NCBI GenBank assembly: GCA_963799315.1
Contig: CAWCWP010000002.1
Coordinates: 682,001 to 746,000, forward strand
DNA length: 64,000 bases
Reading direction: 5' to 3'
Origin: Parerythrobacter_A sp963799315
GTDB taxonomy: Bacteria > Pseudomonadota > Alphaproteobacteria > Sphingomonadales > Sphingomonadaceae
Part shown: positions 55,309 through 64,000 of the stretch, one piece after another
Layout of the letters: every line of letters starts with the position of its first letter
Numbering within the stretch: position 1 is the first letter of the stretch
Position numbers and translations under genes: made by a program
Notes under the pieces: model-generated
Told to the model about the DNA's origin: nothing
Database searches by the model: none
What the model saw: the letters and a program-made list of their open reading frames with translations, nothing else

Positions 55309-56682
55309 TCACACCCCCTCCCGCGCCAACGCACGCGGATCGGCAATGCACCCCGCCACCGCGCTCGCCGCCACGGTTTCGGGCGAAGCGATGTGGGTGC
55401 GGATGCCCGGCCCCTGCCGCCCGACGAAATTGCGGTTGGTGCTGCTAATGGTGCGGCTGCCTTCGGGAAAGCCCTCGCCGCCCGCATAGAAACACAGCGA
55501 GCAGCCCGAATTGCGCCACTCGAACCCGGCGGCGGTGAAGATCGCGTCCAGCCCTTCCGCCTCCGCCTGCCGCTTCACCGCGCTGGAGCCGGGCACCACC
55601 AGCGCCGTCTTGATCGACGGTGCGATGGTGCGCCCTTCCAGCAAGGCGGCGGCGCGGCGCAGGTCGGAAATACGGCTGTTGGTGCAGCTGCCGATGAAGG
55701 CGACATCGACCGGCGTTCCAGCCAGCGGCGCGCCGGCGGACAGGCCGATATAATCGTGCACTTTGGCCGCGCCCTGCGGCACCGTGCCGTCCACCGCGAT
55801 GGCCTCTTCGGGGCTGGTGCCCCAGCTTACCATCGGCGCGATGGCGGCGGCGTCCACGGCGATCTTCGCATCGAAACGCGCATCGTCGTCGGACCGCAGC
55901 GTCTGCCAATAGGGATCGTCGAAATCGGCGGGTGCGTAGCGGCGGCCGGCGAGATATGCGAAGGTCTTCGCGTCGGGCGCGACGAAGCCCGCCGCCGCAC
56001 CGAATTCGGTCGCCATGTTGCACAGCGTCATGCGGCCTTCCATGTCGAGCGCGCGCACCGCTTCGCCCGCGAACTCCACCGCATGGCCCGCGCCGCCGCC
56101 CGCGCCGTGCGTGGCGATCAGGTGCAGCGCCATGTCCTTGGCGGTGACGCCCGCCGCCAGCACACCGTCGAAGGTCACGCGCATCGATTTGGGCTTCGCC
56201 ATCCGCAGCGTGCCGGTGGCCATCGCGTGCTCCGCCTCGGACGAGCCGATGCCCCACGCCATCGCGCCGAATGCCCCTTGCGTGCAGGTATGGCTGTCGG
56301 GCGCGACCAGCGTGCAGCCGGGCAGCACCACGCCCAGTTCGGGCGAGATGACGTGGACGATGCCCTGGTCGCGATCGTCGACGTCGAACAGGGTGATACC
56401 GGCGGCTTTGCAGGCGGCGCGCGTCTCGGTGAGGAACGCCTCGCCATCGGGGACCAGCGTGCCGCGCGTTCCCGGCAGCAGGCGCGTATCGACGATATGG
56501 TCCATCACCGCGAATACGCGCGCCGGATCGCGCACTTTGCGCCCCATTTCCGCCATCCGATTGAGCGCGGCGGCCCCGGTGCGCTCGTGCAGGAACACCC
56601 TGTCGATCGCAATCAACGCCGCCCCCGCCGCCGTGTCGGCGACATGGTGGGCGGCCCAGATTTTGTCGAACAGGGAAGGCAT
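55309..56682 (-). CDS. LeuC-like large subunit of an isopropylmalate dehydratase-family hydratase
   Basis: 457 residues, intact; a 4Fe-4S (de)hydratase. Cluster ligands lie in AFIGSCTNSRISDLRRAAAL and EWRNSGCSLCFYAGGEGFPE. Other blocks are TLVAPDSHTCTQGAFGAMAW and STNRNFVGRQGPGIRTHIAS. Compared with enterobacterial LeuC as I know it, the substrate-side loops differ: SLCFYAGGEGFPEGSRTISS instead of a CLAMN...PGERCAS pattern, and VMDHIVDTR instead of TMDHNV. That suggests a substrate other than isopropylmalate, for example maleate, mesaconate or an alkylmaleate. Expressed with the downstream leuD-like, lyase and CoA-transferase genes. Confidence 0.88.
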   Translation of the reverse strand: MPSLFDKIWAAHHVADTAAGAALIAIDRVFLHERTGAAALNRMAEMGRKVRDPARVFAVMDHIVDTRLLPGTRGTLVPDGEAFLTETRAACKAAGITLFDVDDRDQGIVHVISPELGVVLPGCTLVAPDSHTCTQGAFGAMAWGIGSSEAEHAMATGTLRMAKPKSMRVTFDGVLAAGVTAKDMALHLIATHGAGGGAGHAVEFAGEAVRALDMEGRMTLCNMATEFGAAAGFVAPDAKTFAYLAGRRYAPADFDDPYWQTLRSDDDARFDAKIAVDAAAIAPMVSWGTSPEEAIAVDGTVPQGAAKVHDYIGLSAGAPLAGTPVDVAFIGSCTNSRISDLRRAAALLEGRTIAPSIKTALVVPGSSAVKRQAEAEGLDAIFTAAGFEWRNSGCSLCFYAGGEGFPEGSRTISSTNRNFVGRQGPGIRTHIASPETVAASAVAGCIADPRALAREGV

Positions 56683-56684
56683 TA

Positions 56685-56835
56685 AATCCTCCCCGATTTT
56701 TCGGGGAGGGGGACCAGCTTTGCTGGTGGAGGGGCACAGGCGAATACACGTGGCATCCGTGATTTGGAGGGTCTTCGGGGTGCCCCTCCACCATCCTGCG
56801 GATGGTCCCCCTCCCCTCCTTCGGCGGGGAGGATT
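56685..56835. repeat. long interspersed inverted repeat (AATCCTCCCC type)
   Basis: The outer arms AATCCTCCCC (56685) and GGGGAGGATT (to 56835) match. Inside, GGGGAGGGGGACCA pairs with TGGTCCCCCTCCCC and GGTGGAGGGGCA with TGCCCCTCCACC. The whole 151-base element could fold into one long hairpin with side loops. It lies between the leuC-like start and the preceding gene of unit B. Confidence 0.85.
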
Positions 56836-56836
56836 G

Positions 56837-57400
56837 TCATGCGCCGCCCATGCCCGGACCGTGACCGAATTCGACGCGGGTGCCGTTTTCGTTCGCAGCC
56901 TTCATCTCGGCATCCATCGCGCGCCAGTCCTTGGTCACGAACACCTCCTGTATCGCGGTGCGCGTTTCCAGCATGCCGTTGCGGATCCAGTGCCAGGTGC
57001 GGCAGCGGTTCTGGCCGTCGTCCGAAATCTGGATCTGCTCGTAGAGATAGAGCGACGGATCGCCAGTGCGCTGCCAGTAGAGCATCATCGTGCGGTTGAG
57101 ATCGTCAAGCGGCACCTCGGCAGCCCAGCCCTGGATCAGTTCGTTGTCCCACCAGATGCGCCCGTCGCGGAACTCGGCGGGAAATTCGCGGATTTCGGTC
57201 TTGCCGTCGGGCCAGCGGTAATGGTTGGTCTGGTGATAGGGATTTTCCTCGCCCCCTTCTTCCGCCGTCGGCATCCGGCAGAGCAGGCGACTGGCATGTT
57301 CGTCCACCTTCTCGTTGTCGGCGTTGAAATAGGTGTAGGTGCCGTCCCACACGCCTTCGTGGCGCGCGAGCAGCGGCATTTCCTTGGCGATATCGATCAT
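56837..57400 (-). CDS. lipocalin-like (DUF3598-type) hypothetical protein, paralogue 1
   Basis: 187 residues, beta-rich and Trp-rich: MPLLARHEGVWDGTYTYFNA, NHYRWPDGKTEIREFPAEFR, GRIWWDNELIQGWAAEVPLD and NRCRTWHWIRNGMLETRTAI. The pattern (H-E-G-x-W-D-G near the start, T-W-x-W near the end) fits a calycin barrel that binds a small molecule. It resembles the protein at 63374-63832 in motif order. ATG overlaps the stop of the alpha/beta hydrolase gene. Role unknown; ligand binding or a non-redox isomerase step are possible. Confidence 0.65.
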   Translation of the reverse strand: MIDIAKEMPLLARHEGVWDGTYTYFNADNEKVDEHASRLLCRMPTAEEGGEENPYHQTNHYRWPDGKTEIREFPAEFRDGRIWWDNELIQGWAAEVPLDDLNRTMMLYWQRTGDPSLYLYEQIQISDDGQNRCRTWHWIRNGMLETRTAIQEVFVTKDWRAMDAEMKAANENGTRVEFGHGPGMGGA

Positions 57401-58801
57401 GAGTTCTGTCCTTCCAGATAAGCGTGATAACTTGCCGCCGCATCGCCAGCGCGCAGCCGGGCGCGGGCGCGGCGGGCGATGGCGGCAGGGGCGAGCGCGG
57501 CGGCATCGACCGGGATGGCATGGTCGGCATCGGCGGCATACCACGGCGCGAAGATCGCCTCGGCCCGCGCGGCGCTCCATGCGCGCAGCAGATGCGCGCC
57601 GAAGCGGTCGGGCGTGAGGTCGGGATAGAGCAGGGCCGGGTCGCCGGGGGGCGGGGCGGGGGTGCCGATGCTGTCCGCGCCGAGCATTTCCGCTGCCTGC
57701 TCGATGGCCGCGCCGATGGCATCCGATCCCCCGCGCAGGCGGGGGTCTCCATCGGCTTGGCGCTCCTTCTGCGGGAGACGCTCGCCTTCGCGAGGGATCG
57801 GGTCGGACAGGCCGTGTCCGGGCACGTCGATGACAATGCAGCCCTCAGGTGCATCGCCTGCTTCGGCGGCGGGGGCATGGAGCAGCAGGTCGCCGCCAAT
57901 CGTGCCGCGCCAGTGGATCAGCCCGCCATCCACTGCCAGCCAGCCTTCGTCGCTGTCCTCGGCAAGATCGGGGCAGGGCGCGTCGCCCGCGTGTTCGCGC
58001 AGAAACGCCAGGCTGGCATCCTGATGCGCTTGCGGTGTCGGCACCCGCTGTGCCTCCCAGCCGGCGGGCATCGTCGCCCAGCCGGTCGATATGCGCCTGC
58101 AACGGATCGCCGTCATAGGCGGTTATCAGCACCGGCGGCGTGGTCGCGTCGGGCGGGGGAATATCGCGGCTGGCGCGCAGCACCGCGCCATAGCCCGCGC
58201 GATAGGCATTGCCCGCATCCAGCATCTCCATCACCGCAGCGTTCACGCGCGGCAGGTCGGCATGGGCGACGCTCAGCCGCGCCGCGTCGCGCACATCGAA
58301 CCACGGGAAGAACCAGCTTTGCTCCAGCATCCGGTTCCACAGCCAGGTCAGGTGCTCGCCATAATCGGCGGGATGCCATTCGGGCAGGTACGCCTCCCCG
58401 AACAGCGCCATCTCCTGCGGCGTCCAGATCGCATAGCCGCCCACCGCGAGGCAGCTGAACAGGTCGGGATGCCGCTTGAGCGCAGTGACAAGGATGATGC
58501 CGCCCGAATGGAAGCCGTAGGCCGCGCACCGCTTCACCCCCAGCGCCGCCACGAACTCCGCCAGCGCATCGGCGAAATCGTCGATCTCGGCGGCGTCATC
58601 GCGCAGCGGGTCGCTCTGGCCGAAACCGGGCGTATCGGGCGCGATGCAGGTAAAGTGCGCGCCCCACGCTTCCATCAGCGCGGCATATTCGGCGCTGCTG
58701 CGCGGGCTTTGGTGCACCATCAGCAGCACCGGCCCGCTGCCGCAGCGGCGGTAATGAACGCGGCGGCCATCCGCGACGGTCAGCATGTGCCGTGTAATCA
58801 T
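57397..58801 (-). CDS. alpha/beta hydrolase with a long C-terminal extension, one frameshift
   Basis: About 468 residues. The first 270 form a normal alpha/beta hydrolase: GPVLLMVHQSPRSSAEYAAL (oxyanion strand), CIAPDTPGFGQSDPL, nucleophile Ser99 in KRCAAYGFHSGGIILVTALK, and LITAYDGDPLQAHI. The frame breaks near 58075. The remaining 190 residues begin like a second hydrolase domain (EGWLAVDGGLIHWRGTIGGD LLLHAP, CIVIDVPGHGLSDP) but have no nucleophile elbow. They also contain a segment encoded by an interspersed repeat (57725-57804). Homologues act as N-formylmaleamate deformylases, lactonases or C-C hydrolases; which applies here is not known. Confidence 0.8.
57725..57804. repeat. interspersed repeat inside the hydrolase coding region
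   Basis: Contains CCCCCGC/GCGGGGG arms around a 4-base loop (57728-57745) followed by two smaller hairpins. In the gene's frame it encodes GDPRLRGGSD and flanking basic residues, the typical translation of a repeat common in these genomes. It interrupts the C-terminal extension without breaking the frame. Confidence 0.6.
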
Positions 58802-58825
58802 CGCTGTTTCCCGCTTGCTGCGAAG

Positions 58826-58837
58826 TTGTCCGGACAA
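58826..58837. promoter_or_regulatory. operator-like palindrome TTGTCCGGACAA, copy 2
   Basis: Identical to copy 1 at 49582. It lies 24 bases before the start codon of the alpha/beta hydrolase, the same distance as copy 1, and in the 104-base divergent promoter shared with the amidohydrolase gene. Read toward the hydrolase it is followed by CTTC, one variable base and CAGCAA, as in copy 1. Confidence 0.65.
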
Positions 58838-58905
58838 ATTTACGCTCGACACAGCCCTAGGCCGCTTTATTGTCGTGTGTCAAAGCTGGATTGGAAGGGC
58901 GGGAA

Positions 58906-59589
58906 ATGGCGGAAATGATCGGCACGAAAATGGTGGAGGACGGCCAGACCGCGCGCGCGCTGTTCGAGGCGGTGATGGCCAATCCGGCGCGCAAGAAGTT
59001 CGGCTTCGGCGAGAAGCTCGCCATCGTGAATGTCGATGTGCAGCAGGCCTATACCCGCACCGATATGTTCAAGACCGCCTACGAAACCGATCCGCGCCAG
59101 ATCGAGCATATCAACACCATCAGCCGCATGGCGCGCGAACGCGGGATGCCGGTGGTGTGGAGCCGCGTCGGCTACAAGGACGATGCCGCCGATGCGGGCG
59201 TGTGGGGCACGCGCACCGATACCGAGGACAGTTTGCAGAACATCGCCTATGGCAGCGAACGGCACGCCTACGACCCGCGCTGCGAGATTGCGGATGACGA
59301 TCTGCAATATACCAAGCGGATGCCGAGCGCGTTCTTCGAAACGCCGCTGGCGAGCTACCTGACCTTCCACCGCGTCGATACGGTGGTGGTGACCGGCGGC
59401 AGCACCAGCGGCTGCGTGCGCGCGACGGCGGTGGATGCGTTGAGCTATGGCTACCGCGCCATCGTCCCCATCGAAACCTGCGCGGACAAGCACGAAAGCT
59501 ATCACTTCGCCAATCTGACCGACTTGCAGCTGAAATATGCCGATGTGGAGCCGGTGCAGGCGGTGGTGGACTGGCTGGACGGGCGATGA
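58906..59589 (+). CDS. isochorismatase-family cysteine hydrolase (N-carbamoylsarcosine amidase-like)
   Basis: 227 residues, intact. Catalytic triad Asp44 (LAIVNVDVQQAYTRTDMFKT), Lys137 (LQYTKRMPSAF) and Cys170 (VVTGGSTSGCVRATAVDAL). The family includes N-carbamoylsarcosine amidohydrolase, maleamate amidohydrolase (NicF) and ureidoacrylate amidohydrolase (RutB), all of which release ammonia from a carboxamide. Start ATG 58906 follows GAAGGGCGG. First gene of unit C; an imide-hydrolase-like protein is encoded next, which fits hydrolysis of a half-amide. Confidence 0.9.
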   Translation: MAEMIGTKMVEDGQTARALFEAVMANPARKKFGFGEKLAIVNVDVQQAYTRTDMFKTAYETDPRQIEHINTISRMARERGMPVVWSRVGYKDDAADAGVWGTRTDTEDSLQNIAYGSERHAYDPRCEIADDDLQYTKRMPSAFFETPLASYLTFHRVDTVVVTGGSTSGCVRATAVDALSYGYRAIVPIETCADKHESYHFANLTDLQLKYADVEPVQAVVDWLDGR

Positions 59590-59614
59590 CTGGCGTTTTG
59601 AAGGGGTTACGCTC

Positions 59615-59759
59615 GCAGAGGCGCAGGGGCGCAGAGGGTCTGGGTTCGCCGAAGGCGCTTTTCCCGGCCGACGTGTCGACGGGCAGCGACCTCATTGTTC
59701 GAAAGCGGCTTCGCCGCGTCCACCCCTTCTCCCTTTCCTCTGCGCCTCTGCGCCTCTGC
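59615..59759. repeat. interspersed inverted repeat (GCAGAGGCGCAG type)
   Basis: 23-base arms at 59615-59637 and 59737-59759 with one mismatch, 99 bases apart, between the amidohydrolase and the first deacetylase-type gene. The right arm is itself a tandem of CTCTGCGC units. Confidence 0.75.
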
Positions 59760-59811
59760 GCGCGCATAACGCTTCCTTTCTACTTCTCCCCGGCCAAACC
59801 GGAGCTGCAAG

Positions 59812-60690
59812 ATGAAGGAAAACGCCCCCGACCCCGGCCTTTACGATTACGCGCCCTACAGAAACCGCGCGCCGATCCGCTGGCCGGACGGCAAGACCTG
59901 CGCCGTGTGGGTTGCGCCCAACCTCGAATATTACGAGATCGATCCGCCCGCCAATCCGCATCGCAAGAGCTGGCCGCGCCCGCATCCCGACGTGGTCGGC
60001 TACGGCCATCGCGACCATTCCAACCGCGTCAGCCACTGGCGCATGGCGGATGTGATGGAACGCCACGGCTTCCCCGGCAGCGTCAGCCTGTCGGTCGCGC
60101 TGTGCCAGCATCACCCCGAAGTGGTGGCGGACGCGGATGCGCGCGGCTGGGAGTTCTTCAGCCACGGCATCTACAACACCCGCTATTCCTACGGCATGGA
60201 CGAAGCGCAGGAGCGCGCCATCATCGAGGATTCCATCCGCACCGTGCGCGAGGCGACCGGCCAGACCATTCGCGGCTGGCTCGCGCCTGCACTGACCCAC
60301 ACGCCGCGCACGCTGGACCTGATCGCCGAATACGGCCTCGATTACACCTGCGACCTCTATCACGACGATCAGGTGCAGGCGGTGAAGGTGGCGAAGGGGC
60401 AGCTGGCGTCGATCCCCTACAGCCTGGAGGTCAACGACCATTACGGCTTCTTCGTCTACAACATGTCCCCGCGCGAATATGCCGATACGCTGGTGCAGCA
60501 ATATGAACGGCTGGCGACGGAGGGCGAGGCATCCGGCACCGTCATGTGCATTCCGCTCCACGCCTATCTGATCGGGCAGCCCCACCGCATCGGCCCGTTC
60601 GCGGAAGCGCTGCGCTATATCGCGGAAGACGGGCGCGCGTGGAAGGCGAAAGCGGGCGAGATCGTGGATTGCTGGCGGGGGCAGGTGTGA
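59812..60690 (+). CDS. polysaccharide deacetylase/PuuE-type hydrolase 1
   Basis: 292 residues, intact. NodB-like barrel: CAVWVAPNLEYYEIDPPA, GYGHRDHSNRVSHWRMADVM, a probable metal-site His in GWEFFSHGIYNTRYSYGMDE, and PALTHTPRTLDLIAEYGLDY and TVMCIPLHAYLIGQPHRIGP. The R-D-x-x-N-R-V layout and length match PuuE allantoinase and cyclic-imide hydrolase more than cell-wall deacetylases, and there is no signal peptide. A C-N ring-opening role in the cytoplasm is therefore likely. ATG 59812 follows GGAG. Confidence 0.82.
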   Translation: MKENAPDPGLYDYAPYRNRAPIRWPDGKTCAVWVAPNLEYYEIDPPANPHRKSWPRPHPDVVGYGHRDHSNRVSHWRMADVMERHGFPGSVSLSVALCQHHPEVVADADARGWEFFSHGIYNTRYSYGMDEAQERAIIEDSIRTVREATGQTIRGWLAPALTHTPRTLDLIAEYGLDYTCDLYHDDQVQAVKVAKGQLASIPYSLEVNDHYGFFVYNMSPREYADTLVQQYERLATEGEASGTVMCIPLHAYLIGQPHRIGPFAEALRYIAEDGRAWKAKAGEIVDCWRGQV

Positions 60691-60758
60691 TGTGGACTGG
60701 CTTAAAAATCCGCTCGCCGCGAGCCGGACACTCCCATTCGTGCTGAGTTGGACACTCC

Positions 60759-60848
60759 CGTTCGCCCTGAGCTTGTCGAAGGGCCGTCCTTCTCTTTCGA
60801 CGTCGGCGCAGAAGGAAGTGCAACCCTTCGACAAGCTCAGGGCGAACG
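60759..60848. repeat. interspersed inverted repeat (CGTTCGCCCTGAGCTTG type)
   Basis: Perfect 25-base arms at 60759-60783 and 60824-60848 with 40 bases between. A partial extra copy (CACTCCCATTCGTGCTGAG, 60729) precedes the left arm. It fills the gap between the two deacetylase-type genes. Confidence 0.88.
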
Positions 60849-60867
60849 GTTTGGGACCAGTCGTGAT

Positions 60868-61781
60868 ATGACACTTGATCCATCCTACCTCGAATATCCC
60901 CACCGCCGCGAAGGCTACGACCACGACCTCTACGCGTGGTCCAACATCCACACACGCCCGCAGGTCCGCTGGCCCGGCAGCAAATCCGTCGCGGTCTTCC
61001 TCTGCGTCAGTCTCGAATGGTTCCCCATCACGCCGTCCGACGACCCGTTCCGCGCGCCGGGGCATATGGTCACGCCTTACCCCGATTATCGCCACTATAC
61101 CGCGCGCGATTACGGCAACCGCGTGGGCGTATGGCGGTTGCTCGACGCGTTCGAAAAGGCAGGCGTCACCGCGTCCTTCGCAACCAATGCGGCGGTTGCC
61201 GAACGCTATCCCGAACTGATTGCGGCGGTGCAGGCGGGCGGGCACGAGATCATCGCGCATTCGACCGATATGAACGGCACCATCGACGGTTCGATGGACG
61301 AGGCGGCGGAACGCGCGCTGGTTGCCGACAGCCTGTCGCGGCTGGAGGCGGCGACGGGTGCGAAGCCGCGCGGCTGGCTGTCCATCGCGCGTTCGCAGAG
61401 TTTCCGCACGCTGGACCTGCTGAAGGAACACGGGCTGGAATATTGCTGCGACTGGGTGAACGACGAACTGCCCTATGCCTTCGCCAACGGCCTGACCGCG
61501 CTGCCGCTGAACCATGAACTGTCGGATCGCCAGATCGTGACGGTGCAGCAGCAATCGGCGGAAAGCTGGCGGCAGAGCATGGTCGATGCGTTCGACTGGC
61601 TGGCGAGCGAGGCGGCGGCGCAGGACAGCGCGCGGCTGCTGCCGATCCAGCTGACGCCCTATATCATGGGCCTGCCCTACCGGATCGACGCGGTGGAGGC
61701 GCTGCTGGCGGAGCTGGCGGGGCGCGACGAAGCGTGGTTTGCGGGTGGTTCGGAGATCGTTTCGCACTGGAAGGCGCAACA

Positions 61782-61785
<4 letters not shown>
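60868..61785 (+). CDS. polysaccharide deacetylase/PuuE-type hydrolase 2
   Basis: 305 residues, intact. NodB-like barrel: VAVFLCVSLEWFPITPSDDP, HYTARDYGNRVGVWRLLDAF, GGHEIIAHSTDMNGTIDGSM, GWLSIARSQSFRTLDLLKEH and LLPIQLTPYIMGLPYRIDAV. It shares layout with the upstream gene but is clearly divergent, so the two probably act on different intermediates or form a heteromer. Start ATG 60868 lies after the repeat; codons upstream (60748-60867) are repeat-derived. No strong ribosome site. The stop overlaps the ALDH start (ATGA). Confidence 0.82.
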
Positions 61786-63180
<1,395 letters not shown>

Positions 63181-63261
63181 GAGTTTTGTTTTCTCGCTCA
63201 CGCTTAGGTGCTGTGCGTTTTTGTTGGGTGCGCTCCGGACATCCGTCCTCCGCTTGCTGTG

Positions 63262-63332
63262 CCATCCCGCTCCCCCTCCCGACCACCCACGGGATTATAC
63301 TAATCGGGTGGTCGGGAGGGGGAGCGGGATGG
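63262..63332. repeat. interspersed inverted repeat (CCATCCCGCTCCCCC type)
   Basis: Perfect 27-base arms at 63262-63288 and 63306-63332 around a 17-base loop. Located between the ALDH gene and the second lipocalin-like gene; it could form a very stable hairpin in the transcript. Confidence 0.9.
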
Positions 63333-63373
63333 CCCAGCACGCGAGCGTTAGCGAGAAGACAGAGAAAAAACCA

Positions 63374-63832
63374 ATGACCAACCGCGCCGAACTTAAATCC
63401 GCCATGCCGGCCATGCTGCTGCACGAGGGGTGGTGGGACGGCTGGTATCGCGATTTCGACAATGACGGGAAGCTGGTCGACGCGCGCCGGGTGAAGACGC
63501 ATTGCGAATTTCCGGACAGCGGCGAATGGCACTATGTGCAGCACAACTGGCTAAGCTGGGACGACGGGCGCGAGGAAACGTACGAATTCGGCGGCGCGCT
63601 GACCGGGGACCGGCTGGTGTGGGACACCGACCGGTTCAGCGGGGCCTGCTGGCAAACGGATGGCGACGTGCTGATGCTTCGGCTGGAGCGCGAGGATGTC
63701 GCCGGTGCCTATTATGTCGAGATGATAACGATCGCGCCCGACGGGCAAACCCGCGCGCGGACATGGCAATGGTACAAGGATGGCAAGCCGTGGAAGCGGA
63801 CGCTGTGCGATGAATGGAGGATCGAAGCATGA
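63374..63832 (+). CDS. lipocalin-like (DUF3598-type) hypothetical protein, paralogue 2
   Basis: 152 residues, beta-rich: AMPAMLLHEGWWDGWYRDFD, SGEWHYVQHNWLSWDDGREE, FGGALTGDRLVWDTDRFSGA and QTRARTWQWYKDGKPWKRTL. It shares the H-E-G-x-W-D-G start and the R-x-R-T-W-x-W end with the protein at 56837-57400. Start ATG 63374; the preceding frame is repeat-derived. The stop overlaps the next ATG. A member of each of units B and C, so the pair may bind related pathway compounds. Confidence 0.65.
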   Translation: MTNRAELKSAMPAMLLHEGWWDGWYRDFDNDGKLVDARRVKTHCEFPDSGEWHYVQHNWLSWDDGREETYEFGGALTGDRLVWDTDRFSGACWQTDGDVLMLRLEREDVAGAYYVEMITIAPDGQTRARTWQWYKDGKPWKRTLCDEWRIEA

Positions 63833-64000
63833 GTTTTACGATCAGTGTAGCGCTGGCCCTGGCAGCGGCATCGACGGCAACGCCGCCGGACTTGTCAGAG
63901 CCGATTGCGGTGGCCGATGTCAGGCCGGAAGGTGCCTATGTTCGCCTCCGCCGCCACCTCCGCCACCACCTACGACGCTGCCAGCCACCGTGTGCAACGC
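63829..64000 (+). CDS. exported protein, cut by the window end
   Basis: Starts MSFTISVALALAAASTATPP, a signal-peptide-like segment, then DLSEPIAVADVRPEGAYVRL. Start overlaps the previous stop (ATGA), so it is part of unit C. The last 50 bases become Arg/His-rich in this frame and Ala/Thr-rich in the next, so another frameshift may be present. Function cannot be told from 57 residues. Confidence 0.5.
   Translation, partial: MSFTISVALALAAASTATPPDLSEPIAVADVRPEGAYVRLRRHLRHHLRRCQPPCAT

Noticed and set aside
60748..60867. Longer start for the second deacetylase-type gene
   Set aside because: The extra codons translate the inverted repeat (RPELVEGP, LRQAQGER), a typical repeat-derived peptide, not a protein N-terminus.

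Overview
The window looks like a stretch of chromosome from a GC-rich alphaproteobacterium of the order Sphingomonadales, probably Erythrobacteraceae. The basis is gene content and order: NDUFA12, DUF2155 and aat in a row, a secE-nusG and rplK-rplA block, an Oar-type TonB receptor, a PEP-CTERM protein and the alphaproteobacterial LexA box GAAC-N7-GAAC. No phage, insertion sequence, plasmid function or CRISPR array is visible. About twenty genes carry apparent 1-2 base frameshifts while their neighbours are intact. I read most of these as sequence errors, except where several breaks pile up (GH42 galactosidase, acyl-AMP ligase, TPR remnant).

Layout. 1-7.5 kb: end of folK, remnants of a secreted protein and a TPR protein, tRNA-Lys, phenylalanine 4-hydroxylase, a broken GH42 beta-galactosidase, a YhhQ-type transporter, a NupC nucleoside transporter and a 2-oxoglutarate/Fe oxygenase. 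7.5-15.3 kb: a 1150-residue Oar-like receptor, a receiver/Hpt protein, a TonB-family protein, manC-manA and DUF2721. 15.2-24 kb: a telA-xpaC-PHA-granule-type operon, DUF389, an orphan fatty acyl-AMP ligase, recX, a DUF192 lipoprotein, NDUFA12, DUF2155, aat and tRNA-Trp. 24-30.3 kb: an alanine/glycine:Na symporter, secE-nusG, a hybrid histidine kinase on the opposite strand, and rplK-rplA. 30.4-41.8 kb: a PEP-CTERM protein, a CinA-like protein, a Baeyer-Villiger-type monooxygenase divergent from a TonB receptor, a fused E1 oxo-acid dehydrogenase coupled to an acyltransferase, a Crp/Fnr regulator, and a two-gene operon of a YqcI/YcgG heme N-oxygenase-like protein and a DUF1989 protein. 41.9-49.5 kb: an RND efflux operon and an SOS-controlled Y-family polymerase.

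49.5-64 kb is the most unusual part: three adjacent transcription units that look like one catabolic regulon. Unit A (+) is an atypical methyltransferase and DUF1330. Unit B (-) is an alpha/beta hydrolase, a lipocalin-like protein, LeuC-like and LeuD-like hydratase subunits, an HMG-CoA lyase-type enzyme, a CaiB/BaiF CoA-transferase and a VOC lipoprotein, mostly joined by ATGA overlaps. Unit C (+) is an isochorismatase-type amidohydrolase, two polysaccharide-deacetylase/PuuE-type hydrolases, an aldehyde dehydrogenase, a second lipocalin-like protein and an exported protein cut by the window end. The perfect palindrome TTGTCCGGACAA occurs exactly twice, 24 bases before the start codons of units A and B, and the second copy lies in the divergent promoter of B and C. 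The genes suggest ring or imide opening, amide hydrolysis, hydration of the dicarboxylate, CoA transfer and C-C cleavage. The substrate is unknown. The units are separated and punctuated by several different hairpin-forming inverted repeats.
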